Source: Lactifluus volemus | Taxonomy: Eukaryota > Basidiomycota > Agaricomycetes > Russulales > Russulaceae | Length of the DNA: 64,000 nt | Direction: 5' to 3' | Assembly (NCBI GenBank): GCA_022376515.1 | Contig: WTXI01000144.1 | Span: 1-64,000, forward strand | Notes under the pieces: model-generated | Database searches by the model: none | Told to the model about the DNA's origin: nothing | The model's input: only the letters and a program-made list of their open reading frames with translations | Program-made: the position numbers and the translations under genes | Part shown: piece by piece, positions 32,106-42,382 of the stretch | Layout: each line of letters begins with the position of its first letter | Numbering within the stretch: the first letter of the stretch is position 1

Positions 32106-33968
32106 CTATCCGGGGCCCATCCTCATGTTCTTGTCGTCCCAGCCATGGATCTGAGTCGTGTCCACTATATATGTTGGGGCGAAGTCTTCCGGGGTCACAT
32201 ATGGTATGGTGGGCGGTGGAGATTCTGCCATAGGTAGATGGGAGGTCTGGGCAGTAGTGTCTATCTCATTTTCGCGCGATGCGAGTTGTGAGCGTCGTGC
32301 CTCCCGGGATCGTTCGATGATTGGGTTGTAGTTGCCCGGAGCGTCTACATGGACTGATCTGAGGGCCAGTGCAGGCCTGTCTGTAATACGCTTGCGGGCC
32401 AGATTCCTGGCTTGTTTCAGAATCGGCGTGTGTGTGCCGTCGGGGTGAGTTGTCAGTGTCATTTCGATGTATGCAGTGGCCCAAGGGCGCCACTGCTCCG
32501 CCTCATCGGGGGTAACTCCACTCTGTGCCAGGTATTTGGCTATGTCTTCAATATCTGGGTTGAGCGCATTTTTAAATTGTTTCTCATTGTACAGGTCGGA
32601 GCGACGGGTCTTGTAGATAGACAATTGTTTTTCAGTTATCAATTGTTCATATCGTTGTGGCACCCCCAGCAGTGCTGCGGCTGAGCTCATGAAGTTGGTC
32701 CGGAGTGGACCATTGCGGATGGCGGTCCCCTTGATATTCAGGGGTAGGCAGGCCAGGAGTGCGCGGTTGCCATCGACGTGGGCGGTCTGGAATCCCTTTC
32801 CAACTAAGGGGACACCTATATATTGGAAGTGCATATCTGCGGTATGCTTTTCGCGTAGCCACCGCTTCCAAATCGTGGGGTGTGTGGCTGGTGTGGGTTC
32901 CGGACGATCAGAGGGGATAGTGTCTATCTGCAAAGCAGTCCAATGATCTAGAGCGCGGTTGTGTAGGGGACCGCGCAATTCAGGCGGGGTGAAGCGAACG
33001 CGCTCCATGTATTCTCGAGCGGGCTTCTTATCGTGTGCACTGAATAATGTGCTTATTTCTTGCTGGGAGCGTGGATCTTTGGTAGGTGAGATTAGCACAC
33101 CGTCCCTCCCCCCTAAGACCAAGTCTACGAAGGGGATTTTGCTGTTGTTTTTGCGTGCGGCGATCGCTTCGGGGGTCTGGAAGCATCCACGCCGAACGAG
33201 TGTGGTTTGGAAGTTCTGCGTGCCATCCGGGGAAGTACATCCGGTTGCGTAAATGTAGCGTGGGTACGCATTGAAGTCTAGCTCTCCGTCGTCAGTGAGG
33301 GGGACTAGGCCATCAGGCGTGTGTAGTGAGTTGTCCGGGCGGCAGAGTATAATCGGGAGCAGTGCGGGAAAACCGCACTGGTTGGAAATCGGGGTGGCAA
33401 GCGGTGCGGTTGCTTGAGTTTCCACGACGGCAAGTGTGTCGGAATCGAAGGGTTGCAACCGCGAGAGCAGCTGCGGGGGTGCGGGTGATGCTTCTTGCGC
33501 CTCGTCCATCGATGGTTCGATGTGTTCATGGACTGTTGTCCATCGCGAGGAGTCCCGTCTGGGCACTTTGCGAGGTCGGTCCTCCCTAGGGTTGGCCGTT
33601 TCCTCGGTCAGGTCACTGGACCGGGCATGCTTTTCATCAAGCGCGTGTAGTGCTTGTTCCTTCTGTGTGTTGGACTCCTCAAGCATGGTGTTCATTGTGT
33701 CCAGTTGCTCGTGTAGTGCGACATTTTCCGCGAGAAGCGAGTCGCGTTCTTCGCGGAGTCCGCCAATGATTACCGCATCGCGCTCGCGCTCCGCATCGCT
33801 GAGAGATGGTGCATCTATCAGGATGTTCTCAAAGTAGTGAAGTGCCCATGAGGTGCACTGATCGCAAGTGCGTGGCTCATGGGTGATGATGCGGAGACGT
33901 GCGTTGTAGCACCAAGTTTGTGCAGTGGATATATCCGTCATAGGGTGTGCAGTGGTACTGCGATTCAT
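32106..33968 (-). CDS. Gypsy-2 accessory ORF downstream of integrase (620 aa, unknown)
   Basis: The first ATG is at 33966-33968; the open frame extends a further 22 codons upstream without another ATG. It lies between integrase and the 3' LTR, where some elements carry env, but I see no signal peptide or membrane segment. Visible features: a CX2C pair (TCDQC) near the N-terminus, then a predicted coiled coil (DAERERDAVIIGGLREERD through about KEQALHALDEKHA), a basic/acidic linker (EDRPRKVPRRD), and a long globular region rich in Pro and Trp ending at MRMGPG. I do not recognise the family. It is uninterrupted over 620 codons while the neighbouring pol is broken. It could be an element-encoded accessory protein or captured host sequence. 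Confidence 0.75.
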   Translation of the reverse strand: MNRSTTAHPMTDISTAQTWCYNARLRIITHEPRTCDQCTSWALHYFENILIDAPSLSDAERERDAVIIGGLREERDSLLAENVALHEQLDTMNTMLEESNTQKEQALHALDEKHARSSDLTEETANPREDRPRKVPRRDSSRWTTVHEHIEPSMDEAQEASPAPPQLLSRLQPFDSDTLAVVETQATAPLATPISNQCGFPALLPIILCRPDNSLHTPDGLVPLTDDGELDFNAYPRYIYATGCTSPDGTQNFQTTLVRRGCFQTPEAIAARKNNSKIPFVDLVLGGRDGVLISPTKDPRSQQEISTLFSAHDKKPAREYMERVRFTPPELRGPLHNRALDHWTALQIDTIPSDRPEPTPATHPTIWKRWLREKHTADMHFQYIGVPLVGKGFQTAHVDGNRALLACLPLNIKGTAIRNGPLRTNFMSSAAALLGVPQRYEQLITEKQLSIYKTRRSDLYNEKQFKNALNPDIEDIAKYLAQSGVTPDEAEQWRPWATAYIEMTLTTHPDGTHTPILKQARNLARKRITDRPALALRSVHVDAPGNYNPIIERSREARRSQLASRENEIDTTAQTSHLPMAESPPPTIPYVTPEDFAPTYIVDTTQIHGWDDKNMRMGPG

Positions 33969-34207
33969 TGTATTATGTCCCGGTGTAGTCTGATGAATAG
34001 TCCTACGTGGTATTTGGGGCGTTTTTACTTGCAAGTGTGAGGTTGCGAGTATAGTTTTATCTTACGAGTTCCACCCTTGTCTCAGGGTGGGATAGGTGCC
34101 TTAATTATCGTTGCGATAGCCGAAGCGGTCGCTTCCTAAGTAGTGATTGATCGAGGTGCTCAGGCTCTTTTAGCCGAGTCTTGATTTAAGCGATCAATCA
34201 TATGCAA
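33969..34207. other. Gap between accessory ORF and integrase with inverted repeat
   Basis: Non-coding. TGATTGATCG (34144-34153) and CGATCAATCA (34191-34200) are a perfect 10-bp inverted repeat enclosing a smaller GGCT/AGCC stem. It may be a regulatory or structural element upstream of the accessory ORF. Confidence 0.5.
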
Positions 34208-35425
34208 TCAGTGTGTCGATCCACGGCGCGGTAGTGCTAGTGGATCATCGGTGCCCATCAATTCAAGATAGTCGTCAAGGGCCTGTAGGTCTTTGCACGT
34301 TTTATGTGATTCCCAGGTGGTATCACCAAGGTTCCAACGAACCTGGAATGATAATTTGTTTTTGGCCCACTTATGGGTGACGATTTCGTCTACCAGCCAC
34401 TCCTGATCATCGGGGGCACCAAAGTCATAGTAAGGATGAGCCTCCCGGTGTGGGAACAGTGCATCATCATTGGCTAGGTGTGCGCGCAGCTTACTCCGAT
34501 GAAATCGGTCGTGGAGTTTGCGTGCTTTGAGTTGAGCGGGCAAGTCTATTGAGTAAGTTGACACTTCCGGGCGTGCATCAAGTATTTTGAATGGGCCGAT
34601 GTATTTTGGTAGAAGCTTCTTTGCACGTCCTTTCGGGAGTGACAGGTCTGACGTGGATACGTAAACTAGATCGCCGGCTTCGAATGTGTCATCGTGTGCA
34701 CGTCGAATGTTGGCGTGGTGTGTTTGGCGCACTCTGCTTTCAATGATAGCGTCGTGTGCTTCGCTTAGATTTTGTAATGCTTTGTTCACAAAGTGTTTTA
34801 CTCTGGGGACTGAGCTAGGTTCCGGTCGCGCACCAGGGTTAACGCTGGGAATATAGCCGCAGTTCAACTCAAATGGTGCGAATCCCGATGAGCTGCTAAT
34901 AGCGGAATTAATCGCGAATTCCACCATTGGTGTTTTCTCGGACCAATCTCGTTGGTCTGGTCTCACTAGTGCTCGAAGGATCTGAGCGATAGATCGGATC
35001 GCGCGTTCTGATGCGCCGTCTGATTGCGGGTGGAAAGATGTTGACATGAGCAGCTTAGTCCCAAGGATTTTATGGGTTTCGCGCCAGAAACGAGACGTGA
35101 ATTTAGAGTCTCGATTGGACACTATAGATTGTGGTAGACCATGTAATCTCACGATCTCTCGGACATAAATCCATGCGAGCTCACTCGCTTTGATTGTCGT
35201 GCGGATCGGTGCAAGGTGCACCATTGAGGTGAGGCGGCAAATCACCACCCAGAGGTAGTTGAAGCCGCCTGATTCGGGAAATGGCCCACAAAGTCCATTG
35301 CTATCGATTCCCAAGGTCTGATCGGGATCGGGAGGCTGTGCAACAGGCCGGGCATTTTTGATTGCTTGACTTAGTTGTTTGACATACTGGGCATGTCCGA
35401 CAATAGTGTTCGACATCCTGCCCAA
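34208..35425 (-). pseudogene. Gypsy-2 integrase core and chromodomain
   Basis: Contains the integrase core from GPFPESGGFNYLWVVICRL through the conserved glutamate in SDGASERAIRSI, a GPFKILDARPE tail and a C-terminal chromodomain-like segment (EWLVDEIVTHKWAKNKLSF ... RWNLGDTTWESH). The second catalytic aspartate, normally in SDRD, is asparagine here (VSNRDSKF), a single G-to-A change. The first, in an MDFVG motif, is readable only in another frame at about 35290-35305. A one-base loss after GTGGG then restores this frame. The integrase is therefore disrupted twice. Confidence 0.85.
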
Positions 35426-36080
35426 TACGGGGCCACCAATAGTAGCGGCGAATGTATTCCGATGTTTTTTGAGGCCCCAGGTGTCCCAACATTTGATGAG
35501 ATTGCGTCAGGATTATCTCGGTTAGCCGTCGCTTATCGTGCACGATTGCCGGGATGCATAGTACGCGATCCCCGGTAAGATTGTGTGTGTATATTAGTGT
35601 ATCGATAATCTCGAAGTTCTTATGATGCTCAATATTCTTGAGTACTTTTGAGAATAATGAGTCTTGTTTGTAACCGTTCTGCACATTCTCCAGAAAGGTT
35701 CGGTCGCCTTCGACCCGAGGGCGTAGGTCTGAGTATTGACCGAGCGAGTCAATCGCTCGAGGATCATCCTGGGATTCGGAGAGTTGATCCTCCGTCCGAG
35801 CGCGGGTGTCCAGCTCTTTGTGTGCAGCTAGTTCTGTTGCTTCACTCTGGCATGGCTCAACAGCCTCCATGACTTTGCACTTGGGTGCGAATGATACATA
35901 TTCGTCAGGTCTGGTGGGAGCACGCCGCTGCCTTCTGGGGCGGCTGGATGCAGCAGGGTCGTCATGCAATGTGCTCATTGCGCGATTCTCTTCAGATCGG
36001 TCCCAAGGCAGGTCTTCTCCTTGGGGGTCTAGCCGTGAGTCTGCATTCACATATTGAGCCGCATTTGCCGCTCGTCCCAT
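35301..36080 (-). pseudogene. Gypsy-2 linker and integrase zinc domain (out-of-frame segment)
   Basis: Carries YVNADSRLDP, a basic stretch SRPRRQRRAPTRPDEYV, then the integrase HHCC zinc domain (QSHQMLGHLGPQKTSEYI ... EHYCRTCPVCQ). It is frame-shifted relative to both RT-RNase H and the integrase core. The exit shift falls in an A-run (AAAAATG) after KSSNQK, and the entry shift lies near WDER at about 36075. In related elements this would be one continuous polyprotein. Confidence 0.82.
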
Positions 36081-37609
36081 TGGTCGTTTTCATAATACCT
36101 TGAGAGCGCATCTGCGACTAGGTTTGTGTCGCCTTTGATGTATATGATATCGAAATCAAATCGTGCGAGGAACTCCATCCATCGCGCCTGTCTGCTGTTA
36201 AGCCGGCGCTGAGTCTTGAAGAACTCGAGTGCCTTGTGATCGGTCACAATCTGAAGTTTCCATCCCAAGAGTTTATCTTCCCACTTGAGAAGCGCTTCTA
36301 GTATTGCGATGGTTTCCATCTCAAATACTCGGTAGTTTACTTGGGCCGGAGTGAATTTCTTCGACATAAAGCCTGCTGGGCGACAAGTCTGCCAACTCTC
36401 GCCTTGTCCGTACATTGCACCGATCCCTGACGTTGAGGCATCACATACTACCCAGATCGGGTCAGTGAGCGAGGGATCTATAGGTTTTAAGATCGGCGAT
36501 CTACATGCGATCGCCTTGATGTTCTGGAAGCACGCCTCATGCAATGGCTTCCAATAAAATGGTTGTCCATTTCGACAAATGGCAGATAGTGGGCTAGTGT
36601 ACACGGTTACATCTGGCATGAAATGTGCGAGGTACTGCACCAGTCCAAGAAATCGTTGCACATCCTTATGATTGCGAGGCACACGCCACTCGCGTATGCG
36701 CGCCATCTTATCTGAATCAGCGTGTACTCCTCGGTCGTCTACTCGATGTCCGAGGCAGTCCATGCTATTTGAGTAGAGGTCGCACTTCTCCCTCTCGAGA
36801 TACAGGCGATGTTTCCGTAAAGTTTTGAACACATGATCCAAATGACTTTCATGGTCTTTTAGTGTGTTGCTGAAGATGAACAAGTCATCTAAGTAAGCGT
36901 ACACAAATATCCCTATTGCATCGCGGAAGATTGCCGTGATGAGACGTAAGAAGGTTGCGGGGGCGTTGCAGTCCCCCTGCTGCATAACGTTGCTTTTGAA
37001 GGTCCCGAAGACTGTGGAGAACGCGGTTTTGTGCACATCTTCGGGATCAACTCTAACTTGTTCGTACGCGTTAGATAGATCGATTTTAGATCGATATTTG
37101 GCGCGCGCTACATCCATCCGTATCTGATCTTGATCTGGGAATGGGGTAACGTCTTTATGAGTATTCTCATTGCGCTGGCGGCAGTCCATGACTGTTCTTA
37201 GTCCGCCAGACTTCTTCAAAATGCACAATAATGGTGCAGCTTGTGAAACCGCCTTAGGCGTCCACCATCCATTGTCTATGTAGTTGCGCAATTTCTCCAT
37301 CAGCTTTGGGCGCATCGCTTCAGGGCAGCGCGGTAAGTGATAGGAGTATTGTTTGTTTTCTTCGATCAAGGGTATCTTGTGATTGATCTCTCGTAGAGGG
37401 GGTAACCCAGGTGGGGAACCGTTCATTATATCTGAGTATTTTGCGAACCAACGTTCGCGTCGCATTTGTAGATCGATCTTATCATTTTCAGTTTTATTTA
37501 GGATGTCCATCATTTGGACGCGTTGCACCTTCCGTTCCTTGCTCGGAAGTGGTGTTAATTGGCCCTGACTGCTCTGTATTTGTGAGGGATTTGCTGGTCG
37601 GGGCGTCAG
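36047..37609 (-). pseudogene. Gypsy-2 reverse transcriptase and RNase H
   Basis: In the same frame as the gag-protease ORF and separated from it only by a TGA at 37610-37612. RT motifs include LRTVMDCRQRNENT, YRSKIDLSNAYEQVRV and the active site YAYLDDLFIFS. RNase H has aspartates in VVCDAST and VTDHKA, a glutamate in FEMETIAILEAL, and DALSRYY at its end. All catalytic residues are present. The frame ends at 36047 because of a shift just after the RNase H region. Confidence 0.88.
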
Positions 37610-40600
37610 TCAATGTTCTGATTGCGAGATTTTCCCCTTGGGAGGTGCGGGGGTTCGCAATCGCGATGATCGCCTTCGGGAGATCATGAGATCTTCCTGC
37701 CCTGCTGTCAATGTTGGTACAGTCTTGCCCCGATAGATTAATTCATTGCGACTGAAATCCATTACTAGTCCATGTTTTCGCATGAACGGTGTACCTATGA
37801 TCATGTCGTAGCGATCTATATTAACGACGTCTAAGTAGGTGTCGTTATCCCTAATCGGACCGAGCGTAAGCGAGGCTCGCGAGCCGAAATTAATTACTGA
37901 TCGGCTACCAACGGTGCCTAATTGTAGCGCAATCGGGTTCTCCAATTGCGTTACTTTTAATCTGGCTACACGAGCAAAGTCGTGTGTAATCGATACGGTC
38001 GTGCTTCCTGAGTCCAGGAGGGCATATGCTTCGAGATCGTTAACCTTTATCAGTGTGGCCATACACCTACGGTCGCTGTTCGAGCTGCGAGGTCGTTCGC
38101 TGATCGTGTAAGTCCGGCGCTGAGCCGATCTGAACTCCCGATCTTTAGATTGGCCGTCATCGCGTGCTGCAGCTATGCGTTCGTATGTGATCTCGTCGCT
38201 GTGCACGTCATCGGTATGATTATTGGGATGTTGGATCATGAGTCTATATGATGGTACTGGATGGCTGCTAGACCCACTGCGGGCATCTATAATCCCATTG
38301 ATCTGGGGTTCTTGAATCTGCCCGGCGTTTTCAGTTACATACTCATTCGAGTTGTCAGTTCTGATCTCGCTTAGATTTTCCGCTTCCGAAGTAGTATCTG
38401 ATTGCATCATAATGTCCCCGTCACTGTGGGGTAAGGCACTTATCTGTGCAATAAGTGAGCGGATATTCCTGCCATTGATTGGTTCGCCGGCATGCCGTGT
38501 GGATGGTGCAAGACTTAATCGATGCTCTAACTCGGTGCAATACCGAGCGATCTGCCTGCAATGCGATTGTAACAGATCGATCTCTCCACATCTCAGGTCG
38601 AGGTCGAGGCGATCTAGGCTGAGTGTTTCCTCAAGATCTTTGCACTTTGCGATAGCACGCTTGCCAGTCAGTCGTAGTGATTCCACCTCAATGCTGAGAC
38701 GATGATTTTTGGTTTCCAGTGCGTCATTCAGAGCGCTGAGTGCATTCATGGGTCTTCCTCGGCTCTCCGTGAGCGCCATCGTCCATCCGAGGGATATTAG
38801 GTCTCGCTCGAACTTGTCTCGGGCCGTCCAGGCGATTGAATTCTCTCCTTCGATCGCCTTTGTGATTATAGTATGCTCTTTGAATGCGATGCACACGTCA
38901 CATCCACGTATGTGGGTTACACTATACTGTGGGGTGAACTCGAGTGCGTCATGATGCACCCATGGTGCGCGTTCGTAGCGCATACAGATATCATTACGTC
39001 GCAACTCCCAATCTGCATCTTCCAGTCGTGGTAGGGGGATGCTGTCGAGGATCCCCTCCTCATGCATTGCCCGCATGTACTCGGTCTCGGAATCGTCATC
39101 TTCCAATGGCGTTTCGTACCCATCGTATTCCTCATAGCTCGTGTGATCCCCATCGAGATGTGGGCCCTCAGTGGTGTCAGTCCGGTCATCCTGATCTGAA
39201 TGCTCTTCCTGCTGATCGCCGGTGTCTGATTCTGGATTGGCGTCATTTGCTTCTTCCGATCTTTCTGAGGGTTTATTGATATCGGGTAGATCGCCCTCAG
39301 ATCTGTCATCTATTACTTGTGCAGCGAACATCTGACGCTGCGCCGGTTTCTTATATTGAGGGCACTTAGGATTTGTAGCTATGTGTCCGTACTGGCCACA
39401 CTTGTAACAAGTTAGTTTCGACGTGTCGCCCCTCCCCGGTTGGGGGTTAGTTGTCTGGTCTGGCTTAGATACAGATTGCTGAGTCTGCGGTCTCATCTTG
39501 CCGCTAGATCGACCAAGTGGTTTTTTGGTCGACTGGTTGCGATCGCGAGAATCTCTACTATCTCGCGTAGATCTTTGGGGCGTTCCTGTAATGCCAGGCG
39601 CTCCCGAAGCACTCTGTCCATCGGGTTTGCGCCCCGATCTGATTGACACAAGTGTTTTCTCAATATGCCAAGCCCTGCTCACTATCTCGTTGATAGTGCT
39701 ATGCTCTGCAGTCACACCCTCATAGAGTGCAAGGTGATAACGGATATCAGCTGGTATCCCGTTGAGCAGTCTTCTTTTGAACGAGTATTCATCTGGGTAC
39801 TGTGCTAGACGTCCAGCCCACAACAGTAGTTCGCGGTGAAAGGCCGTTACACCTTCATCCTGTGAATATTTGATTTGAGCGTATTTACGCACTGCTTGCT
39901 GTGCTGTAGCAGTAGTTATAAACGCTCTAAATATGCCGGTAATGACTGATTCAAACGTCCAGTTGCGGATTATCCGCGTTGGGCGTTCAACTTCGTGGTT
40001 AAACCACCGTTCTGCCTTGCCTTTGAGGCAGGTTCCCGTGATTAATATACGGTCTGCGTCCCTGTCATCCGCTGTAAGGCGGTTGATCTTAAAGTGGCGC
40101 AGTAGGTTCTGCAACCAATTATCTAATATATCGAAGTCATCCTCGCCGGTATATGGGTCTGGTAGCTTCGCTCGGAGCCCTTTGATCTCCGGGAGATCGT
40201 GCGGGATCTCTGATAGTGATTCCCTGATGTGCCGGATCAGATTGGCAATCATGTCAGCCTCGTGATCCCTGTTCGGGTACCCCTGTGCTATCGCTGCGGG
40301 TACCGGGGGCATATATGGAGCTGCTAGATTGGGTGGTCCGTGTGCCGGCTGCGCCCTCATTGCCATGGGGTGTAATCTGGGCTGATCTCGTTCGGCCATG
40401 TACCGATCAGCTGCCGGATGCTGCGCCTGATGTGCATGTACTGGCCTAATGTGTTGCTGACGTGCTCCAGCCATTCTTTGTGCATAGTCTACGTCCAGCA
40501 TGTGCGGGAACTGGTCTGGCACGACTGGTTGCAGGGAATCCCCTCTTTCTGTCACGGGCGTGTCGGGTCGCCCGGATATCTGGGATCTCGTCTCATCTTG

Positions 40601-41668
40601 AGTGTCCTCTGGAATGTAATTATCTCCCTCGGCCCTCCTTATCATCCAAGGGGGCATGCCTCTCCCTCTGGCAGGTCTGTGCAATGCTCGAGCTCTCGAT
40701 CTCCTGATATCGTCGAGATATCTCTCATGGATCTGAGCCCTCCGCTGCCGGTCTCGGGCTTCGTACGATTCCACCGGAGTCGGTGGTAAGTCGGTGGTCT
40801 CCCTTTCTACCTTGACCGTAGGCGTTGGGTATTCCTGTGTACCATGATGCCCTCCATATTCTGCGTGATACTCATTAGTTTCGCAATCAAAGTAGGTCGC
40901 TTGATTGTCTGGTGCACTTGGCGAGGCCGGGCGCGTTTCCTCATCCGCGTGCGGGCCATAATCGCCCAGCCTCCGTTGCAATCCTCGGAACACATTTCTC
41001 AAGAAATTGGCACTATTGCTGGCGATCGAGAATCGTTGCTGGAGGATTCGCTGTTCAGCCATTTGGGCTTCTAACTCTCGGGCGGCATCTTCTGCAATTA
41101 TGCCCCACCTGTTCACATCTTCCCTTAGAGCCTCGATGTCCCTTTGCAAGTGTGCGGTATGGGACGACACGCTGTGGTCGCTCTTCTGTGCGCTACTGGA
41201 CGCTTCTTGAAGCATCTCATGGCGCGCGCGTTGTTTTCCCTTGTCCTGTCGGAACTCAGGGGTCGGGTATCTTTCCTCTATTGCACCGTGACGTGCGGTA
41301 ACACTCATAGGTGTTGTAGACATTGCAAAGCTCAGAGGGGCAGTTGTGAATGATTGTTCCGGTTCAACTTGAGGCTCATCCGGCATCTTGCTGAGTGTAC
41401 CTCGTCCTGCAGCTTCTGGAATCTGGGGGTGGCTTTCCGCTTCGGAGAGTCTTGGTTCCGCCTGGGCGGGATCGACAATTGGGGTCAGCCGGGAGGTCTC
41501 GGTCGGGGCAGGAGCTTCTGAGTGCATCGCCGCTCCCTCCGGTTCTTTTCGCTGTTGCTCCTTTTTAGAAGGGGCAGTCTTAGGTTTCCGCTCATCCATG
41601 TGGCAGGCGGTGGCAGCCTTGGTTGCTGCGCGGGTATTCAATGCGGGGGGGCCTTTGTTGAAAGACAT
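37610..41668 (-). CDS. Gypsy-2 Gag-protease (1352 aa)
   Basis: ATG at 41666-41668. A long charged N-terminal region precedes a Ty3-type gag domain (LPDPYTGEDDFDILDNWL ... RYAQIKYSQ-like core around 39890-40160). A CCHC zinc knuckle CYKCGQYGHIATNPKC lies near residue 755, followed by an acidic stretch. An aspartic protease has LLDSGSTTV near residue 1217 and IIGTPFM about 60 residues on. It is open throughout. The stop TGA is followed by CTG, and the RT frame continues in phase, so readthrough would make Gag-Pol; a nonsense mutation is the alternative. Confidence 0.92.
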   Translation of the reverse strand: MSFNKGPPALNTRAATKAATACHMDERKPKTAPSKKEQQRKEPEGAAMHSEAPAPTETSRLTPIVDPAQAEPRLSEAESHPQIPEAAGRGTLSKMPDEPQVEPEQSFTTAPLSFAMSTTPMSVTARHGAIEERYPTPEFRQDKGKQRARHEMLQEASSSAQKSDHSVSSHTAHLQRDIEALREDVNRWGIIAEDAARELEAQMAEQRILQQRFSIASNSANFLRNVFRGLQRRLGDYGPHADEETRPASPSAPDNQATYFDCETNEYHAEYGGHHGTQEYPTPTVKVERETTDLPPTPVESYEARDRQRRAQIHERYLDDIRRSRARALHRPARGRGMPPWMIRRAEGDNYIPEDTQDETRSQISGRPDTPVTERGDSLQPVVPDQFPHMLDVDYAQRMAGARQQHIRPVHAHQAQHPAADRYMAERDQPRLHPMAMRAQPAHGPPNLAAPYMPPVPAAIAQGYPNRDHEADMIANLIRHIRESLSEIPHDLPEIKGLRAKLPDPYTGEDDFDILDNWLQNLLRHFKINRLTADDRDADRILITGTCLKGKAERWFNHEVERPTRIIRNWTFESVITGIFRAFITTATAQQAVRKYAQIKYSQDEGVTAFHRELLLWAGRLAQYPDEYSFKRRLLNGIPADIRYHLALYEGVTAEHSTINEIVSRAWHIEKTLVSIRSGRKPDGQSASGAPGITGTPQRSTRDSRDSRDRNQSTKKPLGRSSGKMRPQTQQSVSKPDQTTNPQPGRGDTSKLTCYKCGQYGHIATNPKCPQYKKPAQRQMFAAQVIDDRSEGDLPDINKPSERSEEANDANPESDTGDQQEEHSDQDDRTDTTEGPHLDGDHTSYEEYDGYETPLEDDDSETEYMRAMHEEGILDSIPLPRLEDADWELRRNDICMRYERAPWVHHDALEFTPQYSVTHIRGCDVCIAFKEHTIITKAIEGENSIAWTARDKFERDLISLGWTMALTESRGRPMNALSALNDALETKNHRLSIEVESLRLTGKRAIAKCKDLEETLSLDRLDLDLRCGEIDLLQSHCRQIARYCTELEHRLSLAPSTRHAGEPINGRNIRSLIAQISALPHSDGDIMMQSDTTSEAENLSEIRTDNSNEYVTENAGQIQEPQINGIIDARSGSSSHPVPSYRLMIQHPNNHTDDVHSDEITYERIAAARDDGQSKDREFRSAQRRTYTISERPRSSNSDRRCMATLIKVNDLEAYALLDSGSTTVSITHDFARVARLKVTQLENPIALQLGTVGSRSVINFGSRASLTLGPIRDNDTYLDVVNIDRYDMIIGTPFMRKHGLVMDFSRNELIYRGKTVPTLTAGQEDLMISRRRSSRLRTPAPPKGKISQSEH

Positions 41669-41716
41669 AGTACGTAGATTTCCACAATAAATCTCGTGTT
41701 TGATGGTTCAAAAAAG

Positions 41717-42382
41717 TGTAACACTTCCGTACATAAGCAGACAACTTAGCGTAGAAAGTGTTGGGGGTATTGGTATAAGATAAGATGAGGAGAAGTGATA
41801 ATGGAGATAAGATCGCTTGATACGACTTTGAGACACCTTAAGAGCACAACACAAACAGAACCTGCCAAATCTGCGGTTGATTGTGTATACTACGTAAAGG
41901 GTAAAAGTCGCCCCCCATCAAGGAGGGCTTTGGGGTATAAATACATAGTCTCACTACCTAGGTCTACCAATCAATCTGTCCGATCTATTCCGATCTCCCA
42001 ATCATCCTTGTGATAAAATCTTTCGATCGCGTGATTTCACGCGCTTCCACGTTTCCAGGGTTCAACAGAACTTATTTGATGCAAGGCGTTCCAACAGATT
42101 CGGAGTGTATTGCCAAGTCGTAGTGTGCAGCGCCTGAGGTGGGGTATCGCTACTTCTGCGGTTTTGTTTATCTAGGCGAGCCGGGCTGCCTGTGTCATAG
42201 ATCGATATTCATTGAAGACGATTACCTCTTTATCGGCTGATCGTCTAGCTGCAACCTTTTGTTAATTAACTCGTTTTATGCGCCCTTGATCTGGTGGGTG
42301 ATGTTTATTTGATCCGCACTCAGTGTGGAGTAGATTATCAAATATATTTAATGTAAGACGTCCACTTGGGGGCCGCCTTACA
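41717..42382 (-). repeat. Gypsy-2 LTR (5' LTR in element orientation)
   Basis: 666 bp, pairing with 31252-31917. CTCTT follows at 42383-42387, after which the LINE ORF1 continues in frame. Confidence 0.95.

Larger units (their letters stand above)
31252..42382 (-). mobile_element. Gypsy-2: chromodomain Ty3/Gypsy LTR retrotransposon with extra ORF
   Basis: An 11.1-kb element, coding strand minus. The two 666-bp LTRs differ at about four positions (roughly 0.6%) and are flanked by a perfect CTCTT duplication (31247-31251 and 42383-42387). Order: gag-protease, RT-RNase H, integrase with chromodomain, then a long extra ORF before the 3' LTR. pol is broken by one stop and three frame changes, so the copy cannot be autonomous even though the LTRs indicate a very recent insertion. 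Confidence 0.95.

Noticed and set aside
32106..33968. Calling the Gypsy-2 accessory ORF an envelope gene
   Set aside because: Only its position fits. No signal peptide, transmembrane segment or glycoprotein-like cysteine pattern is visible.
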